A DNA stretch of 64,000 nt from Torymus aiolomorphi (GCA_036365515.1 CM070875.1:94737128-94801127); one strand, 5' to 3'. Positions 1 through 13,780 are shown, counted from the stretch's first letter. Translations and numbers: made by a program. The notes: generated by a model not told the origin, from the letters alone.

Positions 1-608
1 AACATCTTTCACTATTCTTTTATTAAAATTATTATTATGTTAAACCTTAAATGAAATACGATAATAATAAAAGTAAATAATGTAAGATCAAACAATAATA
101 TCAATGTGAAAAATACTTTAGCGATTGCAAATGCAGTTCGTATATAACACGAAAACTAGGTATAACCAAAGAATATAGACGCATATAGAAGAACACTTCT
201 TATCGGCGAGTAGTGCAACACCGCCGTAACACGTAAAGCCTATACTAAACTATAGATGTTATACTCAAAGATTACATTGGGAGAACCTATCTCGCACTAT
301 ACATGTTACCCAAACGCTCTGTCCAAAAGTTTATTAAGGAGTACTCTTCTATATGCATCTATATTCGTTGGTATAATGTTCCATCAGTTGAATTGTTACC
401 CGCGTACAATGCGGCATTCTAACCTAGAAGAAAAGTCTACTATGATTTATCCGCCAATGTGCGTTTAAATTATATGAACCTACGATATACTTACTATGAA
501 AGGCATGATGTAAGAAAAGTAAACATAATCTTATATAATGAAATAGGTAGGTAAATTCGGTTTGTTATTATCACTCTCATAGATCAGAGCTTATCCCTAA
601 TTTTCTTA
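1..608. other. AT-rich flank without a recognisable gene
   Basis: The sequence is AT-rich and frequently interrupted by stops in all frames. A 70-codon open frame at 256-468 resembles nothing I know and has no supporting context. I see no RNA gene or transposon terminus here. Confidence 0.5.
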
Positions 609-667
609 TTGTCAAACCTCACCGCTCAATCCTTTTCCTCCTACTTACCGTTTACCCTACGCTATTT

Positions 668-670
668 TCT

Positions 671-712
<42 letters not shown>

Positions 713-861
713 GTCTGTCTGTCTGTCTGTCTGTGTGTCTGTCTGTCTCTCTCGCTCGCTCTCTTTCATGCAAAAAGAAGCTTCTTCTTCTTCTTCGTCT
801 TCTTCTTCTTCTTCTTCTTCTTCTTCTTCTTCTTCTTCTTCTTCTTCTTCTTCTTCTTTTA
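668..861. repeat. Compound microsatellite (CT)n-(CTGT)n-(TTC)n
   Basis: A run of CT dinucleotides passes into CTGT tetranucleotides and then, from about 781, into a long TTC trinucleotide tract. Open frames crossing it translate into poly-Ser, poly-Leu, poly-Glu or poly-Arg and are artefacts of the repeat. Confidence 0.95.
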
Positions 862-1562
862 ATGGCTGTAGGTACAACAGAATCAGACGTGCCACAATAC
901 ACCACAAAGAAGCTAAAAGAATTGAAGCAATATAAACGAATATTTTAAAAAATAATACTTACTATTTATTTACATTACCGTGAAAGTTAACTGTATTCCA
1001 AGCAACTTGTCACTAAAGAAAAACATACAATTAATTCATTACCATGATTTAAGAGATTCTGTATTTGATCTTCTAATATTAATAAAGAAATAATTATTTG
1101 TTACAGAACTTGAGTGGATGCTGGGGCAAGTTGATGCAGTTCCAACAATAATTAAAGACGACCCAAAATAAAATATACAAGATATGTTATTTACCAATTT
1201 GGTAGCTGAAAATGATGTTAATGATTGGTAACGTTAATATATTGTATAGGTTCAAATTTATTATTTATATATTCATATTGCGTTTTCATTGTTATACAAA
1301 TTTATTTGTTTGTTTTCCAGACTTTTCTGGTTTGTCAATTGTGTGATAACAACGTCGTTGGTCACTGCTGGTTGAACAAAAAATTTCTAAAGTCCTGTTG
1401 TGATTTGTGTTTACTGATAGTTGCCTATTTCACAATGGTAAATATTAATTCAAACTTTGTTTACTCTGTGTAAATATGTTTCTAATTGTTACTATAAAAA
1501 TAGAAATTTCATTATTTTGCTTACAGACATGGATCTGGAAAATGTTCGAACTTCATGTACAA
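862..1562. other. AT-rich left flank of transposon A
   Basis: No convincing gene. Short coding-like scraps occur at about 1320-1440 and 1527-1560, the latter ending where transposon A begins. They could be exon debris of an unidentified gene, but nothing matches a family I can name. Confidence 0.4.
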
Positions 1563-2128
1563 CATATGAGGCGTTTCACGTCAACTGTCCCAGCGCGGCG
1601 CGCCAGCGCCAAATCGTGCTATATCTAACTGATGTTTACGATACTAAAACGTACTTAAAAAAATTTTATAATGAGCATTTCCGACGTATTTTTTCCTCAG
1701 CTTTCCAATGGTGTAGGCAGTTTTCCCGAAATTTTCCATTTTCGCCTTCAAAAAGTACAAAACGTGTTATATCTTAAAAAGTGTATTTTTAATATTTTTT
1801 TTTACCCTCTAGATCGAATGCTGAGCATTTTTTACGTAGGAAAGGATAGTTTCCAAAGAGTGCCCGAAAGGTTTTCTGCGAAAAATAGAATGCGAAAGAG
1901 TAGACGCATCGCCTTTCCGGTGCGCGGGACGACGCGGTACAGCGCGCGGGCTGCGCTTGCCTCGTCGCCTAATAATAATCTTTTATAATCTTTAATTCTT
2001 TACCTGTTTTTTTTTTAATTCTTGAATAACGCATGGAATAATATTTTATTAATTATTTCATAAAAAAATAAAATTTTTAAATTAACCTTTGTTTTTCAGT
2101 GTAGATAATTTTTTGTTTTTGGTTTTAC
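1563..2128 (+). repeat. Left TIR of transposon A
   Basis: This arm pairs with 6415-7009 in inverted orientation. Similarity continues past the GC-rich part (1880-1970) and the AT-rich part (1980-2090) to about 2128. Each arm holds the same roughly 105-codon open frame (1671-1988 here), which reads the same only because the arms are inverted copies; it is not a gene. Confidence 0.85.
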
Positions 2129-4079
2129 AGCTTTCTTAGGGAAGATTTTATACTCAGAACTAAGAGAGGTTTTTTTGAGCTTCAATGTACTTTCATCTAT
2201 TGGAATAATAGCATGATACAGTAACGTGGCTGGTATAGATTTAGCCTTGTTCAGTCTTGGTTTTATTTTCAAAACCGTTTCTTCATACGATTCTTTACTG
2301 CTATAAAAAACTTTCGTTTCTTTGCAGTAATCTTTAGCCCAGTTATACAGCTCTTCTGGCGTTAAAATATAATTACTAGAAGAAACTTGTAAACTCGCTC
2401 GTTTTGCACCTCTTTTTAGGTTCGCGCCTATACCATCGCACGCACCTTTGCCATGTGCTGTGGCATGAAAATGCCACTCAGCTGTAACTCCAAAATCTTT
2501 CTCGTGAAAAAGAAGATTTTGAAAATTGAATTTATTTTTAAAATGCTGACCTACTGCATCAGTCAAATAATAAACTTTCTTGACTGCAAAATTAGTTTTA
2601 AGATAAGATATTATTATTTTTTGATATTCATAAACGGCTATGGTATCATGATTTAAGTTGTCGGAAATCACAGCAATGCTTACATGTTTGAGTTCATCGT
2701 TTTGTTTATAGTACACTACAACTGTAAAAACTGTTGCTTGGTTATTCCAGTTGAAGGATTGTGTAGAATTTTGTATAACGAAAGCATTATTTTCTGCAAA
2801 ATCGCAACATACGAGAAATTCTCCTTCTTGAAGATTGCTTTTTACGTATTTACAAAAAGTGATTGTTTCTTAGCAAAAAAATCGTGAGTTTTTAATTTCA
2901 TTAATTTCTCCCCCAGTATGTCCATAAATTTGTGCACATTTACAGTTTTGGAAGCTATTGTACACCTATCTGTTTGAAACCACGATTGATACTCGATTTG
3001 AAAAATATCATTTTCATCAAAACATTTAAGTAAATGTTTTCGTAATACAGACGTATTGGGGCAATCCAAACAGTCATCCAAATAACATCTATCGTGTGAA
3101 TCATTACACACAATTGCTTGGATGCAATCGTGATAGTTTTTCAGGGGCAATTAGGTGTCTTTAGTTAAATTTTCTATGTCCATAGCACTTAGCATGAGCT
3201 TCACATTTCGTGATGCCCACACACGCATACATTATGTGTACCGCTACTCCCAGCTAAAACACAATATGGTGGCCCCAATTCTGTAAATTTCGTAAAACCA
3301 ATGTTAACGTACTCATTTTCTTTTTTATATAAATTATACAATTCATCTAATTACCAAGCAGTAATCTTTTTTGAATGTGTTCTCTTTTGCCATTACTCTG
3401 TTTAATAGATAGATAATCTTTTGAACCCGGCATGATTTGACTTACATCATCTTTCTCATAAAAGATTTGACAGAATTTACAGTATCTGCTGGAAGTAGTT
3501 TGCCACGTTTCTTAGCAGGTATTGAAAATATTCCGCTATTTGCTACCAAATCTTTCGCTTGACGAGCCTCCCGTTCACTGCAATTGAATTCTCGCATCAA
3601 GTTCTTACGAGACCAAAACTCCGGTGCAAGAGTTAATAGCTGAATTCTTTCTTGCTTATTTGTTAACTCTGAAAATATTTCTTAATTTGTTGGAGAACTG
3701 TGTGACGTCCAGACGGTCGTCTATACCTTGATACCACTTTTGCCGTTTTTAGCCTGGTATTACCCAAGAGCTAGGGATGGCCAAATCTTACAAACGTTTT
3801 ATTTGAACTTATCACTGAAGGAGGGAGGGCCAAAAAAGATAATATGTTTGAGGAGACAAAGAAGATAATATGTTTGAGAAGACAAGCGATTCCAGCTCTG
3901 CCCATTCGGCACAGAACGATCTGAACGCTCCTTGGAAGTGGGTATATGTGAAGAACTAAGTTGAGAAAAGATTGGAGAGAAGAAATGAAATTCGAAGACA
4001 ATTTTTTGACTTACACTTAGGTTTATTCAGAGTTTCCCTCCCTGGGTTACAAGTGGTGTGCTGGTGGCTGGTCGAGTCC

Positions 4080-4161
4080 GATGGTGGCGAGGAACTTGTC
4101 TCTTCAACTCTGATGGTAGCGAGGAACTTGTCTGTTCAACTCTGATGATAGCGAGGAACTG
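4080..4161 (+). repeat. 32-bp minisatellite, about 2.5 copies
   Basis: Units start at 4080, 4112 and 4144 and share the core GCGAGGAACTTGTCT. The copies differ at a few positions. Confidence 0.85.
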
Positions 4162-5012
4162 CCTCGCGGCGGAGGGACGAGGGAAAAGCTTAGTTCGGTT
4201 TTCTCCCTCTTCCCTCCCTTGCCAAGTACGGTTTGGGGGTACTCTCCGTGGGGGAGTTTACAAAGATTTTTGGGGACAGTTGAGTGGTCGCACAAGTATG
4301 GGTGGAAAAATAAGGGTGGGCCTAAGGCCCTTTGACGCGGCTAATTGGCTGCGTGGGGGAAAGGAGCATCCCCCAGCTTTCGGCTGTAGTTTCGACCGTT
4401 TCACAGAGATGACGTTACATGTAGTGTTTTTGCGCTTATTTTTCATTAATGTTAAATACATCGTTTACATAAAAAATTCGGTTAACTATTTATTATATAG
4501 TGTTAATTATTGTATATGAACTTAACAAATGACTTATTTTCTAATTAAATCTAATTTTGTTGTACAAATTTGCACACACTTAATATTTTGAAACTTCCAA
4601 AATACATGGTTTAAAATCTAATTAACTATCGAGTAGAAAATACATATTATTTGTACATTTGTAAGCTTAAAACCAACTTAAAAATTAATAATAGTGTCAA
4701 AAATATAACGAAGTGACAATTTTTATTCATTCCTTTATATAGGAACAGATTTTATAAATTAAACTAAATTATTCTGGCGAGACGGTTGTATAAGAATTGT
4801 TATTTATAACTAAATTTTTATGTATCGTTGCAATATATTACACTTTACGAGTTACAGAACCTATTATTTATTATTGTTGTCAGTTATCCTCGTTGTATAG
4901 TAAAAGAAAGTAAAGAACCTGCTTCATTTTTGCAATACTCTATGTGTTTATATATATGTAAGAGATGCAGTTAATACATATGTATCAGAATAAATTCGCG
5001 AATACATCTTGC

Positions 5013-5015
<3 letters not shown>

Positions 5016-5090
<75 letters not shown>
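5016..5090. repeat. (AT)n microsatellite
   Basis: Uninterrupted alternating A and T. Confidence 0.95.
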
Positions 5091-5096
<6 letters not shown>

Positions 5097-6414
5097 ACAT
5101 ATATTTTAGTAAACTTTTATAAATAGTATATGTAAAAGAGTGTGTAACGTGGTTTTACAAAGATTTTAATTAAAGTACACAAATATCATTATATTCTTAT
5201 TTTTCATTTTATTTATGAGTTTGTTTATTATTTATTACTAAAATGAAGTTGTTGTGAGGTGTTTTATTTAATTATCTTTACTTCTACCAGGCCTATTTTC
5301 GTAAAATTTAGATCAGCGTAATCAGAAAAATTTAAATTAACATAAGTTAATAACTACAAGTTAAAATGTAAAAATAAAATTAGCTATATGTAAAGTCCAA
5401 GGAAGTTGTAACGGTCGAAATTTTATGGCTTTTTGGCGACGCGTAGGCGCGCATGTGCACAGCTGGGGTGGCCTGCCTTTCGGGGTAAGGTCGTAAAATC
5501 TTTCCCTTCTTTTTCACATAGGAGGAAATGCTTTCGCTCTTGATGAAAGTTTCCACTTGCATGGTGTTCTGTTTTTTTTTTATCTTATTTCGTGGCAAAG
5601 GATCGGAATGCAGTGTCTTGCATCTGCATGACATAAAATCTGACCGTTACTTTGTGCGGACCAATGTTTCGAATACGAGAATTCTTTTGGACTGTTTGGA
5701 AGAAAGATATATTTTCCCTTTTTTTTTTTAAAGCAGATGTTAAGAGGATTCAACGTAGGTGGTCGAGAAGACCATCAGACGTTACAACTGTAACACCAGC
5801 TTTATGATATTCATCATCGCACACTATTTTAGCTTTTTTAGCATCAGTTTCAGGTAAATTTGATTTCTGATTATAAATTTGGCGTCGACAGGTTAAACAT
5901 ATTTTAGCATTTTCAGGTACTAAAGGAAATGCACTTCTTAAAAGTGTTGGAAAATCAGTCAAATTCTTAGATGCAGAGTGATCATTTTTATTTAAAGGAT
6001 TTATACATTTCAATTTCCAATGTGAATCCATTTTAATCGTTTATAACAGAAATGACAAGCTTTTTCTTTCCTATCAACGACAAATTCGAAAAAATTCGAG
6101 GAGGATAAAGATAAAAAGTTATGGTAATTATATACTTTTGACGCGACAATTTGCATACAGAGTAATAAGTGTGGACGCCACCTACTTAATGAAAAATAAA
6201 TGATTCCGTGTCGCACGGCAAACCGCGCTGTACCGCGCGTAGCGTAGAATATGCTTTCGCCCTGCCGTGCATATAATCTTTCGCGTTTTATTTGCATAGC
6301 ATAAAACATCTTGGACACTTTTTGGAAAATATCCTTTCCTACCTAAAAAAAGGATAGCTTTCAATATTATGGGTAAAACAAAATACTAAAAATATACTTT
6401 TCGAGATATAGCAC

Positions 6415-7009
6415 GTAAAAAAAACAAAAAAATTATCTGCACTGAAAAACAAACGTTAGTACAAGAGTTTGCACATATTGTTGTTAATTTTGAAATTTTA
6501 TTTTTTTATGAAATAATTAATAAAATATTACTCCATGCGTTATTCAAGAATAAAAAAAAAAGAAAACAGGTAAAGAATTAAAGATTATAAAAGATTATTA
6601 TTAGGCAACGAGGCGAGCGCAGCCCGCGCGCTGTACCGCGTAGTCCCGCGCGCCGGAAAGGCGATGCGTCTACTCTTTCGCATTCTATTTCTCGCAGAAA
6701 ACCTTTCGGGCACTCTTTGGAAACTATCCTTCCTACGTAAAAAATGCTCAGCTTTCGATCTAGAGGGTCAAAAAAAATATTAAAAATACACTTTTTAAGA
6801 TATAACACGTTTTGTACTTTTTGAAGGCGAAAATGGAAAATTTCGGGAAAACTGCCTACACCATTGGAAAGCTGAGGAAAAAATACGTCGGAAATGCTTA
6901 TCATAAAATTTTTTTAAGTACGTTTTAGTATCGTAAACATGAGCTAGATATAGCACAATTTGGCGCTCGCGCGCCGCGCTGGGATATTTGACGTGAAACG
7001 CCTCATATG
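6415..7009 (-). repeat. Right TIR of transposon A
   Basis: Inverted counterpart of 1563-2128. Immediately inside it, 6190-6415 is a diverged second copy of the stretch 6610-6815: the same order of a GC-rich block, a TTTGGAAA.TATCCTTCCTAC-type block and an AGATATA.CACGT block. The subterminal region has therefore been tandemly duplicated. Confidence 0.8.
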
Positions 7010-7767
7010 TAGAAGTCTATTATTGGGTTGTAACTCTGGAGGCACAGTTAATGATGCATCCAAAAGACTTCAAGGATCTTCTTGCAATTCAAATTTAGTA
7101 TCACCAACAGGTAAAAAGCCAAAATGAGTATATAGTCAATTGGAAAATATTATTTATGTAGTTAATAGAGAAAAGGAATATAGGAAAGAAGAAGTTTCAG
7201 GGTTGATTCAACTGCCTATCTAGATGATGATGAATTTAATGATTATGATATGAATTCAATTCAGAGTTATGAACCAGAAAATGAAATTATTCCACATGTT
7301 CCTAGTGAAAGAAAATATCCAGTCGTGATTTGTATAAATATTAGAAGAAGTTTTTCTAAATCGTATGCTATCCAAAGTGGAAAATAACAAAGGAATATAC
7401 ATCATGAAATTATTTTACTGAATCAACGTTAGTGTATTTCACCCTCCTTGAGCACTTAGGAAAATTGTTTTAAACATTTGTTATGAAAAATAAATTGTAA
7501 TCCTTGAAGTTATGAAATACTTTTAAGATTATAAATAATTGTACAAATATAACATAATTGTTATAGTTTTTAGTATGGTAGCAGGACTATAATCTGGATC
7601 AAAAATTGCTATTCAAGGGTGTATAAATTTGATGAAAATAGAAAAAAACTGGACATTTTCATTCCAAAATTTTTTATCAACAAGCTATAGATTTTATTTT
7701 GCTAGCATGTAATGAGTATTTCAATAATTCAATAAGATTGACAGATCCAGATTCTTGAGGTAACCCT
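7010..7767. other. AT-rich right flank of transposon A
   Basis: No intact gene. Stretches at 7030-7130 and 7200-7330 have codon-like composition with frequent acidic codons, but stops break every frame. They may be exon remnants of whatever transposon A inserted into. Confidence 0.35.
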
Positions 7768-7813
7768 ACCAGACAGAAATGAAACACTGTGTTGCAGCGT
7801 GTTTTAATCAACC
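7768..7813 (+). repeat. 46-bp direct repeat, copy 1
   Basis: Matches 8868-8913 with two mismatches (positions 7791/8891 and 7804/8904). The second copy is the start of the KIAA0319-like MANSC exon. The two copies bracket the SLC17-like segment and lie exactly 1100 bases apart. Confidence 0.9.
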
Positions 7814-8867
7814 AGCTGCTCTAGCGCACCATGGGTTTTTCTTATAAAGGTAAGTTCTCGTAAATACTTGCTGAAATTTTGGAGCGCCGATAATGAGATT
7901 AAGGCTTGCCCGTATAACTTTGCCTACGTGGTTGCACCCTATGCCACGGATTTTGCAGATATTTCACGGGCTGTCGTAGGAAGTGAATCAGCGTTAACGT
8001 GCAATAATGCCACGAATGTCGATGCTGCCGCGGACCTCGCGGATTGTCGGCCTCTGCTCCGCGGCGAACTTTATCAACGCCGCGGACAGAGTAATCATGC
8101 CCATCGCCATCGTCCCCATGATAGATGAGTTTAAGTGGACCCTGCACTGACGGAGCTGGATACTGTCCGTCTTTGCCTTTGGCTACTTTATCAGTCAGGT
8201 AAGCTTTGACCACTCCGCTTCGAACTAACAGATGTCATGTAACCATTGTTTGTAACACAAGTCCTATATGATTTGTAGATCATTGGGGCAGCACAACTAA
8301 TCGTTTTGGATGCAAAACTGTTTTGATGATGGCTGTACTGCTTTGGGCAATTAGCACTGCCATAACACCACTTTTAGCACAGTCTATTCCATTTCTTATA
8401 TTAACTAGAGTTGTACTCGGCCTTGGTGAGGGCCTAGGTAAACAATTTTATTTCATCTATAAGCATTTATGAGTTTTAACATGTAATAATAATAATAATA
8501 ATGGCTTTATTTTAACCTTGCGGTTATCATTTTAACATATTCATACATATAATCTCATATACTATATACTATATACATCTTTTTCTCCCGACATAGTATT
8601 TCGCCTGTTTGATTCTTGAAGCTGTTTGTGTGTGTGTGTATCTATGTTTCTAACTCATAATTTCACTTTCTTAAACTTTCTATTTCTGTGTGTGTGTGTG
8701 TGTGCCGTGTTATGTTACTTTCTCTTCTTCTTTACTGTGTTCTCCCATCATTTTAAAATGTATTTACATAATTACTACACTCTTGCAGGATTGCCAGTGA
8801 TATTTCATTTATTTGCTCATAGTGTGCCAGTAGAAGAAAGGTCTCGAGTTTTTGGATATCTTGTTGC
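7814..8867 (+). pseudogene. SLC17-family (VNUT/SLC17A9-like) transporter fragment
   Basis: Three exon-like blocks encode a major-facilitator anion transporter of the SLC17 family, a vesicular organic-anion or nucleotide carrier. The first, about 8050-8198, reads ADRVIMPIAIVPMIDEFKW then FAFGYFISQ and ends at a GT donor, but has an in-frame TGA at 8148-8150 where a Trp is expected. The second, 8279-8437, contains NRFGCKTVLMMAVLLWAIST and LTRVVLGLGEGLG, with a frame change near its start. The third, 8789-8867, reads LPVIFHLFAHSVPVEERSRV. Splice-site sequences separate the blocks, so this is genomic DNA, not a retrocopy. N- and C-terminal parts are missing. VNUT-like is a best guess within SLC17. 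Confidence 0.8.
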
Positions 8868-8913
8868 ACCAGACAGAAATGAAACACTGTCTTGCAGCGT
8901 GTTGTAATCAACC
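8868..8913 (+). repeat. 46-bp direct repeat, copy 2
   Basis: Counterpart of 7768-7813. Here it is continuous with the MANSC-like exon downstream and abuts the transporter exon upstream. Confidence 0.9.
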
Positions 8914-10096
8914 CGTGTGCCATGTGGCTCTGATGTACACGTGACTTGCTATCATGTGCAGCGTACAACATCAAAATTATGTATTCTTCTTTATCGACCT
9001 GATTTGGCTAATACAAATCCCCCAAGAATGGTGCTGGTTAAAGCTGTGGAAGATGACGAGTCCTGGAATGACTTTTTGGAGCAGGAGAATGATGCACCTG
9101 GGTATGTAATGCCTATCATGATGGCATTCGTGTACATATAAAAATAAAAATTTTTATTAAAAAAATAATATCTCTTTTTGAGTTCAATCATGTCTGATGG
9201 AAATGAACCAGAATTATCACTTTTTGAAGCTAATGGACTTAGTTGTAGTAATTCAGAAGATTGCATAGAAAATGAAGTATGCATAAAAAATAGTAAAAAG
9301 TCAGATATAGAAATATGTGAATGCACATTTGGTTATAAAAGAAATCTTGCTGGTATTTGCAGTCCATATCAAGATCGTCAAGAAGTTGATGTGGGTGTAA
9401 CACCAGAAATAATAGAATCCCGTATTATAAAAGATTCACACACATCTGATAAGACACCGCTAAAACAATTATTTGTTAAAACTGTAAGCAAAGAAGTACG
9501 TTTACCCGAAAATGAAGTGACTCTGTCAGCATTTACAGTACCATCTGAGGAACAAGTTACTGGTCATTATAATTATGCCTGGACTTTATTAAGTCAACCA
9601 GAAGCTCATACTGGCACAATGACTGATCAAAATCAAAGAACTGTAAAATTAAGCAATTTATCTGAAGGTTTATATAAATTTAAAGTAACTGTAAATGCTT
9701 TAAATAGTTATGGTGAAGCATATGCAAATGTTACAGTATCACCACATAAGTATTGTCATTTTATTATTGAATTTCAATTACTTGTATACATAATTACTAT
9801 TGCAAAAATAATATATGGCTCACTTGACGTTTTTAGCTAAAAGAATAAATCAAGCTCCAATTGCTATAATATCAGCAGCATCTCAAATAGTAAAATTACC
9901 AAATACCGGAGCTGTACTGGATTGTTCAGCTGGTAAAGACGACGATAAAATTATCTCTTATCACTGGGAATTACAACAGAGTGCAATTGGATATCAACCA
10001 AACTTTGTTGATACTCCAACTCTTCAATTAGATAATCTTATCGCAGGAAAGTATACATTCAAGTAAGAATCACTTTTCAAATTTTATTAATTATAC

Positions 10097-10519
10097 TGTT
10101 ACGTGTGGAGACATTCCACACGCGAGTTCGGTCATGCACACGAAAACCGCGATTCAGCATTCGAAGCGTCGAGAACGTTCGGCACTGCGCCGCAACCATG
10201 GCGCGAGGATGTCGGAGTCGGTCAAATCGGTCGAGCGGCCGAAAACTGCGAAATTGACCCTAACGAAAGAACGAAGCTCCACGTGCAGCCGGTCCCCACC
10301 TATGATTAATTAGAAAAGTGGGAGACACTGCACGTGGAGCTTCGTTCTTTCGTTAGTGTCGATCTTGCAGTTTTCGGCCGCTCGACCGATTTGACCGACT
10401 CCGGCATCCTCGCACCATGGTCGTGGCGCAGTGCCGAACGTTCTCGACGCTTCGAATGCTGAATCGCGGTTTTCGTGTGCATGACCGAACTCGCGTGTGG
10501 AATGTCTCCACACGTAACA
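10097..10519. mobile_element. 423-bp foldback (near-perfect palindrome) in an intron
   Basis: Arms of about 205 bp (10097-10303 and 10318-10519) are nearly perfect reverse complements around a short loop. The element begins TGTTACGTGTGG and ends with its reverse complement. It is far more GC-rich than the intron around it. The two opposed open frames (10103-10309 and 10548-10306) encode nearly the same peptide because of the palindrome and are not genes. No transposase is present, so it would move, if at all, with proteins supplied elsewhere. Confidence 0.9.
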
Positions 10520-11794
10520 ATGCTCACGTTTAAAAAGCTCTTTGACACCCCATGCGCAAAGTGTTACTTTTACGCTCGCTTACGTTTGCTAGCGTGCTCA
10601 AAAATAACACGATACACAGGAAATGTTAAAAAATAATGTTCGATACGTGCGGTAAAAATGATTCTCACAAGAATCATCACCGTGCGAAAATCTGATAAAA
10701 ATTTGTATCACACCAGTATCGAAAAGTATTATTATGTTTTGAATATTTTAGTAAGTATACTTTTAAAATAATTAAGAAGTAGAATTAATAGAAACAATTT
10801 TTCCTAGGTTAACTGTAGAAGATTCAGATCACGTCACAAACTTTACAGCAGCTAATGTAACAGTTCTCAAAATTACTGATTATCCACCAAATGCCAATGC
10901 AGGTCAAGATGTAATAATTTATTTACCTCAAAATACTCTGACACTCAATGGCAATTTAAGTACTGATGATACGGGTATTGCTAGTTGGGAGTGGACGAAG
11001 AGTCCATCTGATCAAAATAAAGCTGTTGACATGCAAAACACGAGAACGCCTTATTTACAACTATCAAATTTAGAGGAAGGAATGTACACTTTTGTACTTA
11101 AAGTTACTGACGATTCAGAACAATCTTCAACGTCTGAAGTACATGTATTTGTAAAACCACCAACTAACAAACCTCCTAAAGGTGTTTATATAAAACATTT
11201 TTTTCTTAATTTTTATAAAAATGAAAATTTGTATTTAATATTTAAAATAACTTATTTAGCTGATGCTGGAGATGATATTACTATTGCACTACCAGAAACA
11301 CAGGCTATAATTAATGGCTCTAGGAGTATAAGGATGACATTAAAATAGTTTCTTATCACTGGAAACAAACAGCAGGTCCTAGTAAAGTAATTTTTACAGC
11401 TGCCAACAAGTCTATTACAAATGTAACAAAATTGACAAAAGGAGACTATACATTTAAATTAACTGTTATTGATGATAATGGTAATAAAGACTCTGATACT
11501 TTACAACTAAAAGTAATTCAAAGTAAAACCTACTAAGTATTTACTTACTAATTACATTTACTTACTAATTAATGTTTTGAGTTACAAATTTATTTATTTT
11601 TTTTTAGATAAAAATGCGCCTCCTAAGGCAAATACAGGAAGAGATCAAACAGCAGTTATGCCTGTAAATGCTGTAATTATTAACGGTACTCAATCAACAG
11701 ATGATTTAAAAATTAAACAATGGCTTTGGACAAGAGATCGTATAAGCTTAGCAATTGGAAATATTGTAGAAAGAACTGACAAGTCTCCAATTTT

Positions 11795-11799
11795 GATAG
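11795..11799 (+). other. Target-site duplication GATAG, 5' copy
   Basis: GATAG precedes the 5' LTR here and follows the 3' LTR at 25473-25477. It covers the end of a KIAA0319-like exon plus the G of its GT donor. Confidence 0.85.
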
Positions 11800-13755
<1,956 letters not shown>

Positions 13756-13762
13756 GTATTTT

Positions 13763-13780
13763 TGGTAGCAGAGCGTGGTT
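13763..13780 (+). promoter_or_regulatory. Primer binding site
   Basis: TGGTAGCAGAGCGTGG follows the 5' LTR by 7 bases and starts with the TGG expected opposite a tRNA CCA end. I cannot assign the tRNA without a search. Confidence 0.7.

Larger units (their letters stand above)
3740..5745. other. Segment interrupting transposase A (intron or nested insertion)
   Basis: About 2 kb with no counterpart in the sister transposase gene. It holds a 32-bp minisatellite, a long AT microsatellite and an open frame at 4058-4519 that runs through the minisatellite and resembles no protein. I see no clear TIRs or LTRs at its edges, so an intron and a decayed nested insertion both remain possible. Confidence 0.45.
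2096..6031 (-). pseudogene. Transposase of transposon A (decayed, split)
   Basis: Reading on the minus strand, 6031-5750 gives the N-terminal part with a CINPL motif and a C-x2-C pair (CLTCR). After an interruption the frame resumes near 3735-3160 (the middle, including an AGSSGTH.VCVC-type motif, with a frame change), then 3150-2842, then 2716-2096 with the core YLTDAVGQHFKN and HATAHGKGACDGIG motifs. Every block aligns by eye with the better preserved protein of the transposon at 30579-34575. It would cut and rejoin transposon ends in the nucleus. Several frame changes and the 2 kb interruption make it non-functional as it stands, unless the interruption is an intron. Confidence 0.8.
1563..7009 (-). 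mobile_element. DNA transposon A with ~0.57 kb TIRs
   Basis: The two ends are long inverted copies of each other. The left end reads CATATGAGGCGTTTCACGTC from 1563 and the right end is its reverse complement finishing at 7009. CATATG is palindromic, so the target duplication cannot be separated from the terminus. A decayed transposase on the minus strand (6031 to 2096) belongs to the same family as that in the transposon at 30579-34575. The ~2 kb segment 3740-5745 interrupts it. Superfamily is unassigned: the conserved HGKG.CDG motif and D-D-type residues point to an RNase H-fold transposase, perhaps Sola-like, but I cannot confirm this. Confidence 0.85.
8868..11799 (+). pseudogene. KIAA0319-like PKD-repeat protein, exons 5' of the gypsy insertion
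   Basis: Six exon-like blocks encode an extracellular protein of the KIAA0319/KIAA0319L type (MANSC domain, Cys-rich segment, serial PKD domains; single-pass membrane protein implicated in adhesion, trafficking and neuronal migration). Approximate blocks: 8868-9101 (MANSC-like, frame change near 8945), 9183-9745 (EGF-like Cys cluster and first PKD), 9837-10062, 10808-11181, 11260-11521 and 11608-11799. PKD signs include repeated YHW.L/YHWKQ strands and GxYTFKLTV ends. Lesions: the donor at 9746-9747 reads AT instead of GT although the reading phase across it is preserved, and there is a frameshift at about 11320-11333. The gypsy element interrupts the last block exactly at its splice donor. 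A 423-bp foldback sits in the intron between 10062 and 10808. Confidence 0.85.

Noticed and set aside
609..948. Several overlapping long frames on both strands
   Set aside because: They translate microsatellites into poly-Ser, poly-Leu, poly-Glu or poly-Arg; no protein evidence.
1671..1988. Matching ~105-codon frames in both TIRs of transposon A
   Set aside because: They are the same DNA in inverted orientation; content is not protein-like.
4058..4519. 153-codon plus-strand frame
   Set aside because: It runs through the 32-bp minisatellite and has no recognisable domain.
10103..10548. Two opposed frames encoding almost the same peptide
   Set aside because: The identity follows from the palindrome itself; no start context or domain supports a gene.
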